NCBI GenBank assembly: GCA_016934555.1
Contig: JAFGSS010000097.1
Span: 1 to 39,080, forward strand
DNA: 39,080 nt
Direction: 5' to 3'
Source of the DNA: Acidobacteriota bacterium
GTDB taxonomy: Bacteria > Acidobacteriota > UBA6911
The translations under genes and the position numbers were made by a program. Every line of letters starts with the position of its first letter. The stretch's first letter is position 1. The notes beneath the pieces are model-generated. The model saw only the letters and a list, made by a program, of their open reading frames with translations, did not search any database and was not told the origin of the DNA. Shown in pieces: positions 24,598 to 33,261 of this stretch.

Positions 24598-25149
24598 CTA
24601 CTTCTTTTTCCGGTCCTCGGCAGCCAGGATCTGCGAAGGCTGCGCCTTCAGCCACTCGGTATCCTCGTCGTCCTTGAGCCAGTCGGATACGCAACCGATC
24701 TTGTCGGCGGTCTCATACAGGGCCAGGTAGAGGAGGCACAGGTTCCGGTCCGGGTCGATGGCGATCTTGGTCAGGTAGCTGGTTTCGTACTTCAGCTTGT
24801 CGTGGATCTGGTCCAGCACCATGTTGGCGATCGGGCAGATGTAGGGGGCCACCCCTTCGGCCTTGACCAGGGCTTCCTTCTCCTGGTGGATGCAGCCCTT
24901 GACCTTCAGCTTGAGCATGAGCCCTTCCCCGCCGGTCTTGTAGGAGATGTCGGCCACGATCCCCGCTTCCTTCATCGCCTTGGTGCAGGCCTCGACGATT
25001 TCGGGCACCGTTTTCCCCTGGATGTTCTGGGCCCGGATGAAGTCGGGGCCCACGAACTCGCACTTCCAGTAGGCCATGCCGGAGAGTTCCTGAAACATGA
25101 GAGTTTCAAGCCTTGCGACCAACTGATTACAATACTTTATGGTATCCAT
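24598..25149 (-). CDS. Unknown cytoplasmic protein coupled to a nitroreductase
   Basis: I do not recognise the family. The 183-residue protein is soluble, without signal peptide or membrane segment, and Lys-rich at the end. The middle has GCIHQEKEALVKAEGVAPYICPIANMVLDQI, with two cysteines (CIH...ICP), and later RNLCLLYLALYE. This cysteine-and-ligand pattern faintly recalls V4R-type small-molecule-binding domains, but I would not assign it. Its ATG at 25149 directly follows the nitroreductase stop (TAAATG), so translation is probably coupled and the proteins may work together. It converges on the E1 operon. Confidence 0.8.
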   Translation of the reverse strand: MDTIKYCNQLVARLETLMFQELSGMAYWKCEFVGPDFIRAQNIQGKTVPEIVEACTKAMKEAGIVADISYKTGGEGLMLKLKVKGCIHQEKEALVKAEGVAPYICPIANMVLDQIHDKLKYETSYLTKIAIDPDRNLCLLYLALYETADKIGCVSDWLKDDEDTEWLKAQPSQILAAEDRKKK

Positions 25150-25818
25150 TTAGATCCTCTCCTTGTTTCCGAATTTTTCCCAGTACACCATCTCCTCGAG
25201 CTCCATTTTGGGCCTTGGATGCTTGCGCTGTTCGAGGGGGTACCCGACCGCGAGGTAGGAGAGCACCTTGTACTTGCCCATCCCCTGCGGGATGCCCAGG
25301 ATGTCCTTGAATCGGATGGCGTCGCGGGTGCTGGCCACGGGGCCGTAGACCCAGCAGGAACCCAGCCCCATGCAGTGGGCCTGGAGAATCATGTTCTCCA
25401 TGGCGGCGCAGAGGTCGTAGGGAACGTCCACGCTGCCGACGCGCAGGTCGCCGATCACGGCGATGACGACGGGCGCCTGCTTGCAGAACTCGGACACTCT
25501 TCCGGAATACATGAACTCCAGCACGCCCGCCCGCTTCTGGGGATCCTCGATCCCCTCGAACCTCTTCTGAAGCTCGTTGAGGCAGTACCAGGCGGTCATG
25601 CGCGAACCGCTCCCCTGCTTGGAGAGATCGCCGATCTTGTTCCGCGTTTCCTGGTCGCGGATCACGATGAATCTCCACGGCTGGTAGTTTTCCCCCGTGG
25701 GCGCCCAGCGGGCGGCCTCGAGGATCATGTCGATCATCTCGTCCGGTACCGGATCCGGCTTGTACCTTCGGATGCTCTTTCTCGATGTGAGTACATCCAA
25801 AAACTCTTGACCCTTCAT
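25150..25818 (-). CDS. Nitroreductase-family flavoprotein
   Basis: The 222-residue FMN enzyme has the family N-terminus TSRKSIRRYKPDPVPDEMIDMILEAARWAPTGENYQPWRFIVIRD, the central AAMENMILQAHCMGLGSCWVYG block and a GYPLEQRK-like end. Members reduce nitro groups, quinones, flavins or enones with NAD(P)H, or remove halogens from iodotyrosine; the substrate is not readable. The ATG at 25818 is preceded by GGAGG. A promoter with a perfect -35 lies about 100 bp upstream at 25919-25947. It forms a two-gene unit with the unknown protein downstream. Confidence 0.9.
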   Translation of the reverse strand: MKGQEFLDVLTSRKSIRRYKPDPVPDEMIDMILEAARWAPTGENYQPWRFIVIRDQETRNKIGDLSKQGSGSRMTAWYCLNELQKRFEGIEDPQKRAGVLEFMYSGRVSEFCKQAPVVIAVIGDLRVGSVDVPYDLCAAMENMILQAHCMGLGSCWVYGPVASTRDAIRFKDILGIPQGMGKYKVLSYLAVGYPLEQRKHPRPKMELEEMVYWEKFGNKERI

Positions 25819-25918
25819 ATGGATTTACCTCCAAGCTTGTAGAAATGATTAAGTGCCGGCGAACCCATCGCCCTGCGCAGGATGATTCCAGACTTCGGGC
25901 AACCAACAAAAGGCACTT

Positions 25919-25947
25919 TTATTACATTGAAACACCCTCATTGTCAA
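25919..25947 (-). promoter_or_regulatory. Candidate promoter of the nitroreductase unit
   Basis: On the minus strand TTGACA (25947-25942), 17 bp, then TAATAA (25924-25919). The -35 is perfect and the -10 is weak (three of six). It falls in an unusually AT-rich spacer between the CoA transferase stop and the nitroreductase start. Confidence 0.5.
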
Positions 25948-25981
25948 CGAAAACCGCCCCTGGCGGGTCGGCCGCCGCGGC

Positions 25982-27172
25982 TCAGATGACCTTCTCTTCG
26001 CCCAGCTTCTCCAGTTCCCCGGCATCGATGCCCAGGAGCCCGCCGTAGATCTCCCCGTTGTGCTCGCCGACGTCGGGCACCCGCATCGTGCGGTCTCCCG
26101 GCGTCCGGGACATCTTGTACACCGAGCCGATGAGCTTCACCTTCCCCGATACCGGCTGTTCCACCTCCACGATCATCTCCCGCGAGAGCAGGTGCGGATC
26201 GGAGGCCACCTGGTCGAAGGTGGGGAGCGGCGAGCAGGGGACCTGGTACTTCTTCAGTTCGGCGATGGCCTCCTCGACCGTTTTCTCCTTGAGCCACCCC
26301 TCGACCAGCGCGTCGACCTCGGCCATGTGCCTGGTCCGGAGTTCGCGCGTGGCGAAGCGCTCCTCGCCCGCGAGGTCCTCGCGCCCCATCGCCTGCAGCA
26401 CCTTCTGCCACTGGCCGTCGGTGATCGTGCAGATCACCACGTAGCCGTCCCTGGCGTTGAAAGCGCCGAAGGGGGCCGAACTGCTCAGTTTGTTGCCGAA
26501 CCGCTTCGGGACCTCGAGCGTGTCGAAGTAGTTGGCCCGGTCCGGGAACACCATCGCCCAGATGCCGTCCTGCATGGAGATGTCGATGGACTGCCCCTCC
26601 CCCGTCACCTTCCGGTGATAGAGGGCGGCCAGGATGGCGATGGCGCCGTTGTACCCCCCCATGTAGTCGCCGAGCGAGATTCCGGCCTTGAGCGGTTCGC
26701 CGCCGGGATACCCGGTTACGCTCATCAGTCCGCCCATCGCCTGCGCGACCACGTCGTAGCAGACGTCGTTGCGGCGGGGGCCGGTCTGGCCGAAGCCGGA
26801 GATGGAAGCGTAGATGATCGACGGGTTGATGCGCTTCGCCTCCTCGTACCCGAGGCCCAGACGCTCCAGGACCCCGGGTGCGAAGTTCTCCACCAGGACG
26901 TCGGCCTTGGCCGCCAGCTGCCGGGCGATCTCCATCCCCCTGGGAGCCTTCAGGTTCAGGGTGACGCTCTTCTTGCCCCGGTTGTAGGAGAGGAACTGGT
27001 AGGATTCCTTCTTCGGGGTCTTGGGCATGGCCACCCGTTCCGGTTCACCCTTGCCCGGCATTTCCACCTTGATGATCTCGGCCCCCAGTTCGCTGAGCAC
27101 CGCCGTGCAGTGCGGGCCGGACAGATATTGCGTAAAATCCAGTACCCTGACGCCTTCCAATGCCTTAGCCAT
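25982..27172 (-). CDS. CaiB/BaiF-family (class III) CoA transferase
   Basis: The 396-residue protein begins MAKALEGVRVLDFTQYLSGPHCTAVLSELGAEIIKVE, the classic CaiB start. The catalytic Asp is probably Asp140 in CYDVVAQAMGGLMSVTG; other marks are NRGKKSVTLNLK, LVENFAPGVLERLGLGY and GQSIDISMQDG. It moves CoA between carboxylic acids. The frame stays open upstream to 27313, but family homology and an AGGAGAAGAGG ribosome site support the ATG at 27172. A promoter lies at 27255-27283. It is monocistronic; no acyl-CoA enzyme adjoins, so the acids involved are unknown. Confidence 0.93.
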   Translation of the reverse strand: MAKALEGVRVLDFTQYLSGPHCTAVLSELGAEIIKVEMPGKGEPERVAMPKTPKKESYQFLSYNRGKKSVTLNLKAPRGMEIARQLAAKADVLVENFAPGVLERLGLGYEEAKRINPSIIYASISGFGQTGPRRNDVCYDVVAQAMGGLMSVTGYPGGEPLKAGISLGDYMGGYNGAIAILAALYHRKVTGEGQSIDISMQDGIWAMVFPDRANYFDTLEVPKRFGNKLSSSAPFGAFNARDGYVVICTITDGQWQKVLQAMGREDLAGEERFATRELRTRHMAEVDALVEGWLKEKTVEEAIAELKKYQVPCSPLPTFDQVASDPHLLSREMIVEVEQPVSGKVKLIGSVYKMSRTPGDRTMRVPDVGEHNGEIYGGLLGIDAGELEKLGEEKVI

Positions 27173-27254
27173 GAATCCTCTTCTCCTCGCGAGCGCGGGC
27201 GGCCCGACCGGTTCCGGACACCCTTCTCCCGTCCGCTCCGCATGATAAATGTTT

Positions 27255-27283
27255 ATTATGCCCCATCTCGCACAATATGCGAA
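27255..27283 (-). promoter_or_regulatory. Promoter of the CoA transferase gene
   Basis: On the minus strand TTCGCA (27283-27278), exactly 17 bp, then CATAAT (27260-27255): four and five matches to consensus. The start would be near 27248, giving a leader of roughly 75 bases. The direct repeats at 27281-27330 abut and overlap the -35 box. Confidence 0.55.
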
Positions 27284-27330
27284 TAACGGCTCGCACCGAA
27301 CGACGGCTCGCACCGCGTGCGAACAACGGC
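27281..27330. repeat. Short direct repeats upstream of the CoA transferase promoter
   Basis: GAATAACGGCTCGCACC (27281-27297) is followed directly by GAACGACGGCTCGCACC (27298-27314), two mismatches in 17, and by a partial third copy GAACAACGGC (27321-27330). Their position around the -35 suggests binding sites for a regulator, but none is encoded adjacent on that strand. Confidence 0.6.
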
Positions 27331-27409
27331 CGGCCGATTCTCGACAAACGCCGCGGGGGATGGCACACTGTAGCCGCCCTCCGGGCGGAATGGGAGGGCC
27401 CGAAGCCCT

Positions 27410-28072
27410 ATGCCCATGAATCCGCTGTCATCGACGCTCGTTCACAAGGTCCTGCCGCCCGCCCGTCCCGGCGCCGGCGCGCACCCGGCCCTGATCCTGC
27501 TGCACGGGCAGGGCGGCGGCGAAGACACCCTTCTGAAACTCGCGCCCCACCTCGATCCCCGCTTCTTCATCCTGAGCGCGCGGGCGCCGTATCCCTGCGG
27601 GAGGGAACGGGCCACCTATACCTGGTACGATATCCCGGCCCCCTTCACCCCCCACCCGGAGCAGTTCGCCGAAAGCCTCCACCGCCTGCGGCGCTTCGTC
27701 CGCGATTCGAAGCGCCGCTACCCGGTGGACGGCCGGAAGGTGTTCCTGCTCGGGTTCAGCATGGGGAGCGTCATGGCCCTCGCCCTGTCCCTTACGGCTC
27801 CCGGAGAGGTGCGCGGCGTCGTCGCCCACAGCGGCTACGTCCCCGAGAACACGTCCCTCCAGTTCGCGTGGGACCGCATGGAGGGGCTCTCCGTATTCCT
27901 GGCGCACGGCACCGCCGACCCGGTCGTTCCCGTGCAGCTCGCCCGCCGCGCCCGGGACCTCATCGGCAAAACCTCCGCGGAACTGTCCTACCGGGAATAC
28001 CCGACCAGCCACCGGATCGGCAGGCAGAGCCTGCGGGATCTTTCCGGCTGGCTCCGGCACAGGGTACCTTAA
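27410..28072 (+). CDS. Phospholipase/carboxylesterase-family alpha/beta hydrolase
   Basis: The 220-residue Abhydrolase_2-type enzyme has the oxyanion region LILLHGQGGGEDT, nucleophile Ser117 in GFSMG, Asp170 in HGTADPVVP and His201 in YPTSHRI, so the triad is complete. These enzymes cleave carboxylic esters of small acyl groups. There is no signal peptide, so it is cytoplasmic. An ATG two codons later (27416) is an alternative start, and the ribosome site is weak (GGAGGG about twelve bases upstream). The gene stands alone, divergent from the CoA transferase and convergent with the LysR gene. Confidence 0.9.
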   Translation: MPMNPLSSTLVHKVLPPARPGAGAHPALILLHGQGGGEDTLLKLAPHLDPRFFILSARAPYPCGRERATYTWYDIPAPFTPHPEQFAESLHRLRRFVRDSKRRYPVDGRKVFLLGFSMGSVMALALSLTAPGEVRGVVAHSGYVPENTSLQFAWDRMEGLSVFLAHGTADPVVPVQLARRARDLIGKTSAELSYREYPTSHRIGRQSLRDLSGWLRHRVP

Positions 28073-28142
28073 TACCCCGGCCCCGCATCCCCGTCCAATA
28101 TTAAGATCGTGCCCCGGTGATAAGAAAAAAATATCAGGCGCT

Positions 28143-29021
28143 TCAGCCCACTTCCGGCAGGCACCGGACGAAACGCGCAAGCAGCGGCGACGCGTTGTCC
28201 CGGCGCCACGCGGCCACCATCTCGCACAGGGGAGGCTCCACCCGGAGCTTCTTGTAAGCGACCCCCCTGACGTGGATCAGCTGGAACGATTCCGGGACGA
28301 GGGAGACCCCCACCCCGGCCGCCACCAGCAGCAGCCCGGTCTGCAGAAGGCGGGTGTAATGTACCCGCTCCGGCCGGACCCCCGCCATCTGGTACGCCAT
28401 GCGCACCTGCTCGTAGAACCCGGAACTCGAATGCCCCGCGGGCATGATCGCGGGCCAGGAGGCCAGGTCCCGGAGGTCCACCCGCCGGCACCGGGCCAGG
28501 GGGCTCGAGTCGGGCACGGCCGCGATCAGGCGGTCGCGGGCGACGATCCTCGTCCCGAGGACGTCGCGCGACAGCTTGGCGTGGACGAACCCGATATCCA
28601 GCTGTTCCCGGTACAGCCCGTCGATCTGTTCCCCCGCCGCGAGCTCGCTGAGTTTGACCTCGGCCGCGGGAACCTGCTTCTGCAGCCGCTTCACGCCGTC
28701 AGGGAGCACACGGATGGCGGCCGTGCTGACGAAGCCGATCCGGATCGTGCCGGCGTCCCCGCTGTCCACCTTGCGCGCCTTCGCCGCGGCCTGGTCCGCC
28801 TGCCGGAGGACGCCGAGCGCGCTTTCGTAAAACGCCTTCCCGGCGGGCGTCAGCCGCACCTGGTGACGGGACCGTTCGAGCAGCGTGACTCCCAGTTCCT
28901 TTTCCAGCTGCCGGATCTGCTGGCTCAGGGCGGGCTGGGCCACGTGGACGATCTCGGCCGCATGGCGGAAATGGAGCTGCTCGGCGACCGCCACGAAGTA
29001 TCTCAAATGCCTCAGTTCCAC
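28143..29021 (-). CDS. LysR-family transcriptional regulator
   Basis: The 292-residue protein has an N-terminal helix-turn-helix (1-60; ELRHLRYFVAVAEQLHFRHAAEIVHVAQPALSQQIRQLEKELG) and a periplasmic-binding-protein-like effector domain (about 90-290). The natural start is the GTG at 29021, because the family begins M-E-L-R-H-L-R-Y; the frame runs further upstream without homology. The N-terminus resembles the CatR/CbnR/BenM branch, which senses aromatic-pathway acids, but that is only suggestive. It is divergent from the YihY-like gene with a 167-bp spacer, so it could control that gene as well as itself. Confidence 0.93.
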   Translation of the reverse strand: MELRHLRYFVAVAEQLHFRHAAEIVHVAQPALSQQIRQLEKELGVTLLERSRHQVRLTPAGKAFYESALGVLRQADQAAAKARKVDSGDAGTIRIGFVSTAAIRVLPDGVKRLQKQVPAAEVKLSELAAGEQIDGLYREQLDIGFVHAKLSRDVLGTRIVARDRLIAAVPDSSPLARCRRVDLRDLASWPAIMPAGHSSSGFYEQVRMAYQMAGVRPERVHYTRLLQTGLLLVAAGVGVSLVPESFQLIHVRGVAYKKLRVEPPLCEMVAAWRRDNASPLLARFVRCLPEVG

Positions 29022-29188
29022 GCGCCGACCCCCCCGGTAACCGCGCCTGATGGCCCGCGAGCGCACGCCCTCAGGCGCTCATGCTTGCCAAAATCCCGGC
29101 CCCATACTACGCTATCCCTCACCCGGATAAAATGATTTCCCTTGCCGCCCCGGAAGGCCGCAGGCGGAAAACATGGAGGGGACCCGAG

Positions 29189-30076
29189 ATGGGCCTGATA
29201 CCGGCCGAGCAATTCGCCCTGCGACTCTGGCGGAAATTCGAGGAGGACGAGGTGCTCACCGGCGCCGCCGCCGTCGCCTTTTTCCTCCTCCTTTCCATCT
29301 TCCCGGCAGCCATTTTCACCCTTTCCCTCCTCCCCTTTCTCCCGATCCCCGATCTGCAACGGGCCGTCATGGACCTGATCCACCAGGCGCTCCCCGACCA
29401 ATCGGCCATCCTCCTCGAGAGGATCGTCGGGCAGGTCCTGGCCGAGAGAGAAGGGGGGCTGCTGACCCTGGGTCTGGCGCTGACCCTCTGGTCCGCCTCC
29501 ATGGGCCTGTACGCGGCCATGAAGCAGATCGCCCGCACCCACTCCGCCGGGGAACCGCGGCAGTTCTGGAAGGCGCGCATGACGGCCGTGATCCTGATGT
29601 TCCTTCTCCTCTTTCTCCTCTTCGGCACCCTCTCTCTTCTGATCTTCGGCGGCCTGGCCCAGGACCGGATGGCGGCCGCGCTCGGATGGGGGGCGCCGCT
29701 CTGGTGGGGGTTCGCGATCCTGCGCCGGGCGATCCTCGCCCTGCTCCTGCTGACGGGGCTGGAGCTGCTGTACTACCTCGGAAGGGGAGGCCGCGGGAAG
29801 TTCCGCCCGTTCTCCCCGGGGGGGCTGGCCGCCGCGGCGATGATCGCCGTCGTGTCGATGGGGTTCCAGGCCTACATCACCCACGTCGGAAATTACCGCG
29901 CCATGTACGGCAGCCTGGGCGCCGTGATCGTCCTCATGCTCTGGCTTTACCTGGTGAGCATCGCCCTTCTGACCGGGTCGGAAATCAATGCCGTGCGGAC
30001 GAAGCCCGGCCCGGGAACGAACGGGGAAACCCCCGCTTCACCGGGAACGGAGGGTGATTCTCACCCCTCCCTTTAA
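29189..30076 (+). CDS. YihY/BrkB-family inner-membrane protein
   Basis: The 295-residue protein has six predicted membrane helices, at about 27-50, 88-110, 133-158, 176-200, 213-233 and 245-265. Family marks are GAAAVAFFLLLSIFPA at the start and GNYRAMYGSLGAVIVLMLWLYLVSIALLTGSEINA near the end. The molecular role of the family is unsettled. GGAGGGGA six bases before the ATG at 29189 decides the start over an upstream ATG at 29081. Its 3' end overlaps the convergent antiporter gene by 39 bp, so the Pro/Gly-rich hydrophilic tail is encoded opposite the antiporter's C-terminus. Confidence 0.9.
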   Translation: MGLIPAEQFALRLWRKFEEDEVLTGAAAVAFFLLLSIFPAAIFTLSLLPFLPIPDLQRAVMDLIHQALPDQSAILLERIVGQVLAEREGGLLTLGLALTLWSASMGLYAAMKQIARTHSAGEPRQFWKARMTAVILMFLLLFLLFGTLSLLIFGGLAQDRMAAALGWGAPLWWGFAILRRAILALLLLTGLELLYYLGRGGRGKFRPFSPGGLAAAAMIAVVSMGFQAYITHVGNYRAMYGSLGAVIVLMLWLYLVSIALLTGSEINAVRTKPGPGTNGETPASPGTEGDSHPSL

Positions 30077-33000
30077 CTCCGGGTTCTGGGTGAACGAAGC
30101 GCGCGCCGGGAGGGCGAGCAGGGACGCGGCCTCCGCGAGCCGCCGCTCGAGCTTCTGCCCGTCGGCCGGCCCCAAATCCGCCGGGATCTCCACGTGGGCC
30201 CGCACCTGCGGGTAGCATTCAAGGGTTTCCTGGATTTCCCGGAGTCCCGGCGCCTGGTCCATCCGGATCCCGCCCCCGGCCTGCGGGAAATCGAACCTCG
30301 AGGGGACATGGTGGAACTCGAGCCTCTCCGGCCTTAGCCCCATCCGGTCTTCCATAAGGCGGGCCAGCAGCTCCCGTGCGTCCCCGGACAGGGGGGATTC
30401 GGACAGATACTCGATTCTGAAGGAAGGGGGAGCCCCATCCAGGGGGAGTTCGGCGGCGGCGCGCACGACGGCGATCGTTCCGGGCAGCGCCATCGCCCGC
30501 AGCTCCGCGGCCACGGCATCGCGGAGGTCCCGGGCCATTTCCGGGACACCCGGGCTGTAGGGCACGGAGTCGGGAGCCGGCGGCGCCAGCATGCCCATCA
30601 GCTTGCGCCCCTCGCCGATGTCGCTCAGGCTCTGAACCAGGTCGAGCCGCGCCGCGACGCCCGTCCGGTCGGCCACCCGCTCCTCGAAGCGCCGGATATC
30701 CTCCGAGGTGAACAGGGAGTTGGTCGCCACCTGGACGCGGACGGAGATCTCCTCCTCCCCGATCGTGGCCATCGAATTGATGATGGCGGAGCGCCCCGGC
30801 TGGTCGAACATCTTCTCCACGACCGAGACCGCCTGCCGGGCCCGGAATTCCCGGCTCAGCTGGTCCAGCGCCATCTGCAGGGGGATGACCAGGGCGAGCA
30901 GAAAGACGACGATGACCATCAACCGGGCCCGCGTGCTCCCGGCCCGCCCGATCAGGGTCCCGAGCCCGAGCCGCTCGAACAGGAACCGGACGAACGGCTG
31001 GTTCATCTCCCCCCGTTTCCGTGCCCCGACGGTCTCCAGGGAAGCCGCCGCGGGCATGCCGGCAGCGGCATAGACCAACGCGGCCCCCAGGATGGCGGCG
31101 AAGAAGTTGGCGATGAAAAGGAGGGTCGCCCCCCGAAAGATCTCCGTGCTGAACTCCCGGCCCAGGCCGAAGCCGAGAACGGCAAGCGGCGGCATCAGGG
31201 CGAGTCCCAGCAGCGCCCCCGGGAAATAGCGCAGCAGCCGCTTCCGGCCGAATGTCAGGGCGGCGCCCGCCATGCCGGAAAAGAGCGCGACCAGGAAATC
31301 GAGGATCGTGGGCCGGGTGCGGGACGCGATCTCGGCCGTAACGGCATTGAACGGCAGCAGCTCACTGAACAGGGCGGAGAGCGCCGCGACCAGGAGAACG
31401 ACAAGCAGCAGCTTCCACAAAAGCCTCAGCAGGAGGTAGATGTCCCCCGCCGCCAGGGCCAGACCGGCGGCCAGGACGGGCCAGGCGATGGGCACGATCA
31501 GGGCCGCCCCGATGATGATGGAACTCTGATTCAGCACCAGGCCGAGCGCCGTCAGCACCGACGCCAGCAGGATCTGCACCCAGAAGATCGAGGGCGCCAT
31601 CGAGGCGTTCTGCATCGCCTGGAGGTACTGCTGCTCCCTCTCCTCGGGCCGGATCCCCAGAAGCCGCATCCCCTGTTCCGTGAAGGAGGACGGCTTCCGC
31701 CCCGCACCCCCTTCGCCCGCTCCCGGATACGGCGTTTCCTCCAGGACCGTCACCGCCGCACGGGGCGCGGGGCCGTCCCCGGCGGCCTCGGTGGGTTCCC
31801 GCTCCCCCTCGGGGATCCGCGCCGGTTCCTCCGCTGCCGGCTTCTCCGCCGCTCTTTCCCGCCCGAGCCGCCTCTCGGCGAAGATCACCCCCCCGGTCAT
31901 CTGGATGTTGCTCACCACGATCACGATAAAGGCATAGATCGGAAAAAGCTCCGCCCCGGGGATCCCCAGCTGGACGGGAAGAAAAGCCATGACCGCCGTC
32001 GCGAGCCCGCGGGGGAGCATGGAGAGCACCACCTGCCGCTCCCCGGCCGTATACGCCCCCTTCCGGAGGACGGCGCGCACCGCCGCGTACCGGCCGCCGA
32101 ACAGCAGGACCGCCATGGCGATGCCTGACAGGGCGATGGCGGGGGTCAGGGCCCCGAAATCGAGCAGCAGGCCCAGGTAGACGAAAAAGAAGGTCCGGAC
32201 GAGAAAGGACAGTTCCTCCGTGATGTTCTTCATGAACGCCTGGAGTACGAACTGCTCGGCACGGATATCGATGCCGAAAAAATACCGGATCTGCGGGCCG
32301 ACCCGGTCGGCGACCACGTGCATGTTTTCGAGAATCATCCCGAACATCAGGACCGCGAACGCCGCGCTGCCCCCCAGTTCCTCGACCCCGAAATAGAGCA
32401 GGAAGACAAACCCGAGGGTCAACATGTAGGCGAGCGGCTCCTTCCCCATCCAGCCGATCAGCCGCGCCCACAGGGCGCCGGCCACCGAGGAGATGACGAA
32501 GGCCACCGCAATGGACAGAAAGAGCGCCAGGGCGATCCCGGGGACGCTCTGCTTCCCGGTCGCGTGGGCGTCTAGGAGGAACAGGACGGCAACGATCAAC
32601 AGCACGTCCCCGAGCGCCGACTCGAGTTTCAGGAGGGTCCGGACCTCCTGCCGGACGCTGAGACCGGAAACCAGCGGAATGACGATGGCGGGGCTGGCGG
32701 CGCCCAGAAGCGAGGCCAGCAGCAGCGAGTGGATCACCGGCATCCCGAGCCCGAAAAAGGCGAGCGCCCCCACGGCAAGAAACGAAATGAGGAAACCGAG
32801 CAGGGACAGGATGGAGGCTTTGGGCGCCTGGGTCCGGACGCTCGATACATCCAGGCCCAGCCCCCCCTCGAAAAGGATGATGAGCAGCGCGAGGGTCCCG
32901 AAAAAAGGGGCGATGGCGACCAGGGAACCGGAGGTCACCCATCCGGTGACGGGGCCCAGGACGATGCCGATCCCGATCAGCAGAAGCACGCTGGGAATCT

Positions 33001-33082
33001 TCGTGACCCTGAAAAGAAGGTGGGCGAGGAATCCGACCAGGATCACCCCGCCGATGAAAGCGAATGCCACGGCCACCGTCAT
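30038..33082 (-). CDS. Cation:proton antiporter fused to a DUF389 membrane domain
   Basis: This is one 1014-residue reading frame. Residues 1-400 form a Na+/K+:H+ antiporter of the NhaP/CPA type (IPSVLLLIGIGIVLGP, LLIILFEGGLGLD, LLGAASPAIVIPL, ESALGDVLLIVAV). A polar Pro/Glu-rich linker (about 405-470) follows, then a second membrane unit (about 490-690) with NQSSIIIGAALIVPIAWPVLAAGLALAAGD, typical of DUF389. After a further helix near 730 comes a long soluble tail to 1014. DUF389 proteins are usually separate and of unknown function. The fusion suggests the DUF389 part and tail regulate or complete the transporter. The gene is divergent from a second antiporter gene. Confidence 0.88.
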   Translation of the reverse strand: MTVAVAFAFIGGVILVGFLAHLLFRVTKIPSVLLLIGIGIVLGPVTGWVTSGSLVAIAPFFGTLALLIILFEGGLGLDVSSVRTQAPKASILSLLGFLISFLAVGALAFFGLGMPVIHSLLLASLLGAASPAIVIPLVSGLSVRQEVRTLLKLESALGDVLLIVAVLFLLDAHATGKQSVPGIALALFLSIAVAFVISSVAGALWARLIGWMGKEPLAYMLTLGFVFLLYFGVEELGGSAAFAVLMFGMILENMHVVADRVGPQIRYFFGIDIRAEQFVLQAFMKNITEELSFLVRTFFFVYLGLLLDFGALTPAIALSGIAMAVLLFGGRYAAVRAVLRKGAYTAGERQVVLSMLPRGLATAVMAFLPVQLGIPGAELFPIYAFIVIVVSNIQMTGGVIFAERRLGRERAAEKPAAEEPARIPEGEREPTEAAGDGPAPRAAVTVLEETPYPGAGEGGAGRKPSSFTEQGMRLLGIRPEEREQQYLQAMQNASMAPSIFWVQILLASVLTALGLVLNQSSIIIGAALIVPIAWPVLAAGLALAAGDIYLLLRLLWKLLLVVLLVAALSALFSELLPFNAVTAEIASRTRPTILDFLVALFSGMAGAALTFGRKRLLRYFPGALLGLALMPPLAVLGFGLGREFSTEIFRGATLLFIANFFAAILGAALVYAAAGMPAAASLETVGARKRGEMNQPFVRFLFERLGLGTLIGRAGSTRARLMVIVVFLLALVIPLQMALDQLSREFRARQAVSVVEKMFDQPGRSAIINSMATIGEEEISVRVQVATNSLFTSEDIRRFEERVADRTGVAARLDLVQSLSDIGEGRKLMGMLAPPAPDSVPYSPGVPEMARDLRDAVAAELRAMALPGTIAVVRAAAELPLDGAPPSFRIEYLSESPLSGDARELLARLMEDRMGLRPERLEFHHVPSRFDFPQAGGGIRMDQAPGLREIQETLECYPQVRAHVEIPADLGPADGQKLERRLAEAASLLALPARASFTQNPELKGGVRITLRSR

Positions 33083-33261
33083 GAAGAGCCCCCCGGATAC
33101 GGGGCTAGGATAGCACGGCTTCCGCCACCGGCGAAATGCGCCAACTTTTGTTTCGTAATCCCATCGTTCATGTTAACTTGTACTTTTATCCCGGGTTTCT
33201 GTCAGCCTGGAGGTATCGCGAGCCCCTGGTGCAAGCGCCCGTTCCGTCGGATGGAATCAAA

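Noticed and set aside
27173-27313. A 47-residue N-terminal extension of the CoA transferase
   Set aside because: The family begins at 27172, where a ribosome site is present; the extension covers the promoter and the direct repeats.
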